NCBI GenBank assembly: GCA_017388605.1
Contig: JAFPIE010000046.1
Coordinates: 1 to 8,211 of the forward strand
From: Acholeplasmatales bacterium
Lineage (GTDB): Bacteria > Bacillota_I > Bacilli_A > Acholeplasmatales > Anaeroplasmataceae
Direction of reading: 5' to 3'
DNA: 8,211 nt
The stretch's first letter is position 1. Every line of letters begins with the position of its first letter. Both the position numbers and the translations under genes were made by a program. Of this stretch, positions 6,597 through 8,211 are shown piece by piece. The notes beneath the pieces are model-generated. The model saw nothing but the letters and a program-made list of their open reading frames with translations. It did no database searches and was not told the origin of the DNA.

Positions 6597-7456
6597 CCTA
6601 TTTAGAGTTTATGAAATTAAAGGAAAATGAAGCATTAGAGAATAACAAAGAGGATTCTGCAGTAGTATTACTATTAGAGCATATTTGTAATTTAGAAACG
6701 AATGCTTTATTTATGAAAAGAGGAGAAGAAATTGAAGAGGAATATGTAAATAAATTCAATGAAATCTTTGATAAGTATTTACATGAAAATAAGCCTATTC
6801 AATATTTAATTGGAACATCCTGCTTCTATGGATATGATTTCATTGTGAATGAGAATGTATTAATTCCTAGATTTGAAACAGAGGAATTAGTAGAAAACAT
6901 ATTATATAAATATGATGAGCATTTTGGGGGTAAGAAGGTTGAGGTATGTGATTTAGCAACTGGCTCTGGCTGTATTGCGATTACTTTAGCAAAGGAAGAG
7001 CCTAATATGCATGTTGTTGCAACAGATATATCAAAGGAAGCCTTAGAGGTTGCGAAATTAAACAATCAGAAATTTGATGCAAATGTAAAATTTTTACAAG
7101 GAGATATGCTTACTCCTTTAAAGGGTAAGAAATTTGATATTTTCGTATCGAATCCTCCATATATTCCAGAAAATGAGGATGTGGATTCCTTAGTTAAGGA
7201 TAATGAGCCTAATTTAGCTTTATTTGGTGGAGATGATGGAATGAAATTCTATCGTATTATTTTACAAGGCCTTCGTCCATTATTAAATAAGAAGGCACTT
7301 GTTGCCTTTGAGCATGGCTATGATAAAAAGGAAGAAATGCTTGCCTTATGTAAAAAGTATTTCCCTGAATGTAAGGCAGAATGCATAAAGGATTTAGAAG
7401 GAAAGGATCGAATGACATTTATCTATGTCGGTGATTTTACATGGCAGGAAGAGTAA
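6593..7456 (+). CDS. prmC: Peptide chain release factor N5-glutamine methyltransferase
   Basis: A 287-residue cytoplasmic SAM-dependent enzyme that methylates the glutamine of the GGQ motif in release factors RF1 and RF2, speeding translation termination. Seen: a helical N-terminal substrate-binding domain (1-65), the family stretch PIQYLIGTSCFYG (68-80), VLIPRFETEELV (89-100), the SAM-binding loop DLATGSGC (120-127; often DLGTGSG), and the catalytic NPPY (187-190), which binds the target glutamine. Length is normal. Start ATG 6593 overlaps the Nudix stop (ATGA), with AAAGGAAG upstream, so translation is coupled. In many Bacillota prmC follows prfA; here no prfA is present and a Nudix gene takes that place. 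The 3' end overlaps tsaC by 16 bases, the usual prmC-tsaC neighbourhood. Confidence 0.96.
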   Translation: MTYLEFMKLKENEALENNKEDSAVVLLLEHICNLETNALFMKRGEEIEEEYVNKFNEIFDKYLHENKPIQYLIGTSCFYGYDFIVNENVLIPRFETEELVENILYKYDEHFGGKKVEVCDLATGSGCIAITLAKEEPNMHVVATDISKEALEVAKLNNQKFDANVKFLQGDMLTPLKGKKFDIFVSNPPYIPENEDVDSLVKDNEPNLALFGGDDGMKFYRIILQGLRPLLNKKALVAFEHGYDKKEEMLALCKKYFPECKAECIKDLEGKDRMTFIYVGDFTWQEE

Positions 7457-8001
7457 TTATATTCCCAACAGATACAGTATATGGTATTGGAACTAGGATA
7501 AAGGATATAGAGGGAATAGAAAGAATATATAAGATTAAGCATAGACCAAAGGAAAAGCCTTTGGCTTGCTTATGTGCAAATCTAGAGCAAATTGAAGAGA
7601 TTGCTATCGTAGATGAAATCTCTAAAGCTTTAATTCAAAAATTCTTACCTGGTGGATTTACATTAATCCTAAATAGTAAGAAGGATATTATAGATACCAT
7701 TGGCTATAAAACCATTGGTGTTCGTATTCCAAATCATGAGCTTGCGCTAAAGATATTATTAGAAAATGGTCCAATGCTTACAACAAGTGTAAATGAATCT
7801 GGTATGGTTCCTTTAAATGAATATGATGAAATTGTAAAGGAATATAGTGGATTAGTAGATCAAATCTATGATACAACTACAGAATCTATGAATAAGCCAT
7901 CAACTGTAGTTTTAGTCGATAATAATGAAGTAAAGATTCTTAGAGAAGGTCCAATTAAAAAGGAAGAAATCGAACAATTTTTAAAGAGTATTTCAAAATA
8001 A
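7441..8001 (+). CDS. tsaC: L-threonylcarbamoyladenylate synthase (YrdC/Sua5 family), short form
   Basis: A 186-residue YrdC-domain enzyme that makes threonylcarbamoyl-AMP from threonine, bicarbonate and ATP. This is the first step of tRNA t6A37 modification, needed for accurate reading of ANN codons. Seen: FPTDTVYGIG (8-17), the K-x-R pair in KIKHRP (K33, R35), GVRIP (93-97), the S-x-N motif TSVN (S116, N118) and PSTVV (153-157). It lacks the C-terminal Sua5 domain, hence TsaC rather than Sua5. ATG 7441 must be the start or close to it, because an in-frame TGA lies at 7432-7434; GGTGA (7430-7434) is a well-placed ribosome binding site inside prmC. This leaves only seven residues before FPTDTVYG, so the usual N-terminal helix is missing. 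LPGGFT (69-74) replaces the common PGPxT. Last gene of the operon, followed by a terminator. Confidence 0.94.
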   Translation: MAGRVIIFPTDTVYGIGTRIKDIEGIERIYKIKHRPKEKPLACLCANLEQIEEIAIVDEISKALIQKFLPGGFTLILNSKKDIIDTIGYKTIGVRIPNHELALKILLENGPMLTTSVNESGMVPLNEYDEIVKEYSGLVDQIYDTTTESMNKPSTVVLVDNNEVKILREGPIKKEEIEQFLKSISK

Positions 8002-8034
8002 AAAAAGACAAAAATAGATAAAAATATTTGGTTT

Positions 8035-8066
8035 AAAATTGCCTGAAAATATTGGGCAATTTTTTT
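8035..8066 (+). terminator. Intrinsic terminator after tsaC
   Basis: AAAATTGCC (8035-8043) pairs perfectly with GGCAATTTT (8055-8063), plus a T-G pair inside, around a 9-base loop; the T-run extends to 8066. It lies 33 bases after the tsaC stop in an A-rich spacer and separates this operon from the rRNA promoter. Confidence 0.88.
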
Positions 8067-8119
8067 CTTTAAAAAAAGATAAAATAGTTGTTGACACTGT
8101 AAGTGGCAAGTGATATAAT
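8067..8119 (+). promoter_or_regulatory. Consensus promoter with A-rich UP element, probably for an rRNA operon
   Basis: TTGACA (8091-8096), a 17-base spacer and TATAAT (8114-8119) match consensus exactly, with an extended -10 TG at 8111-8112. The A-rich tract AAAAAAAGATAAAATAG (8071-8087) directly upstream looks like an UP element. Transcription should start near 8125-8126 (A or G). Such a perfect promoter is typical of rRNA operons, and the downstream boxA supports that. Confidence 0.88.
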
Positions 8120-8125
8120 GAACAA

Positions 8126-8211
8126 GGCTTCGCAAAATCTGAGAGGCCAAAACTTAGGTCTTTGAAAACTATATATGACGAACTAAAACGTGTAGAATAA
8201 ACGAACAAGCA
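8126..8211 (+). other. Leader of a probable rRNA operon (hairpin plus boxA), 16S gene beyond the window
   Basis: After the predicted start, GGCTTC (8126-8131) can pair with GAGGCC (8143-8148). The sequence GGTCTTTGAAAACT (8157-8170) then closely matches the boxA antitermination region found upstream of 16S rRNA in Bacillus and relatives, where NusB and S10 bind. The following A-rich stretch with AACTAAAACG resembles the known Bacillus leader. The 16S 5' end (AGAGTTTGAT type) is not reached. A tRNA or 23S unit is possible but less likely. Confidence 0.75.

Noticed and set aside
7866..8208. Two minus-strand open frames over the tsaC 3' end and the rRNA leader
   Set aside because: They run antisense to tsaC, a terminator and a consensus promoter, are rich in F, S and L from AT-rich complement, lack ribosome binding sites and resemble no family.

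Overview
The window is AT-rich, densely packed, and coded entirely on the + strand. It looks like chromosomal DNA of a low-GC Gram-positive bacterium (Bacillota). The evidence is strong GGAGG-type ribosome binding sites, TTGACA/TATAAT promoters, short T-tailed terminators, a lipobox signal peptide and a Bacillus-like rRNA leader. I would guess an Erysipelotrichia- or Clostridia-like gut lineage, but the sequence alone does not fix this. I see no insertion sequence, phage gene, CRISPR array or tRNA.

Region 1 (1-1174) holds the 3' end of guaA (GMP synthase). Fourteen bases later comes a lipoprotein that looks like a small beta-propeller, followed by a modest terminator.

Region 2 (1215-5924) is one transcription unit. 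A strong extended -10 promoter drives a leader of about 100 nt. The leader contains an intrinsic terminator and an upstream segment that can pair with the terminator's 3' arm, which is the layout of an attenuator or riboswitch. After an unusual ATG-TAA start-stop at the best-spaced position come a COG0523 (CobW-like) GTPase and two ABC half-transporters that form a heterodimeric exporter with one degenerate and one canonical ATP site. A TTCG-loop terminator closes the unit. A P-loop metallochaperone-type protein plus an exporter behind a conditional terminator is the most interesting part of the window. Its substrate and its signal cannot be read from the sequence.

Region 3 (5936-8066) is a tightly overlapping housekeeping operon: a Nudix hydrolase with an extra N-terminal domain, prmC (release-factor glutamine methyltransferase) and tsaC (threonylcarbamoyl-AMP synthase for tRNA t6A). 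It ends in a strong terminator. prmC and tsaC both serve translation; the Nudix enzyme probably cleans nucleotide pools.

Region 4 (8067-8211) is a consensus promoter with an A-rich upstream element, followed by a hairpin and a boxA-like sequence. This is very probably the start of an rRNA operon whose 16S gene lies just beyond the window.
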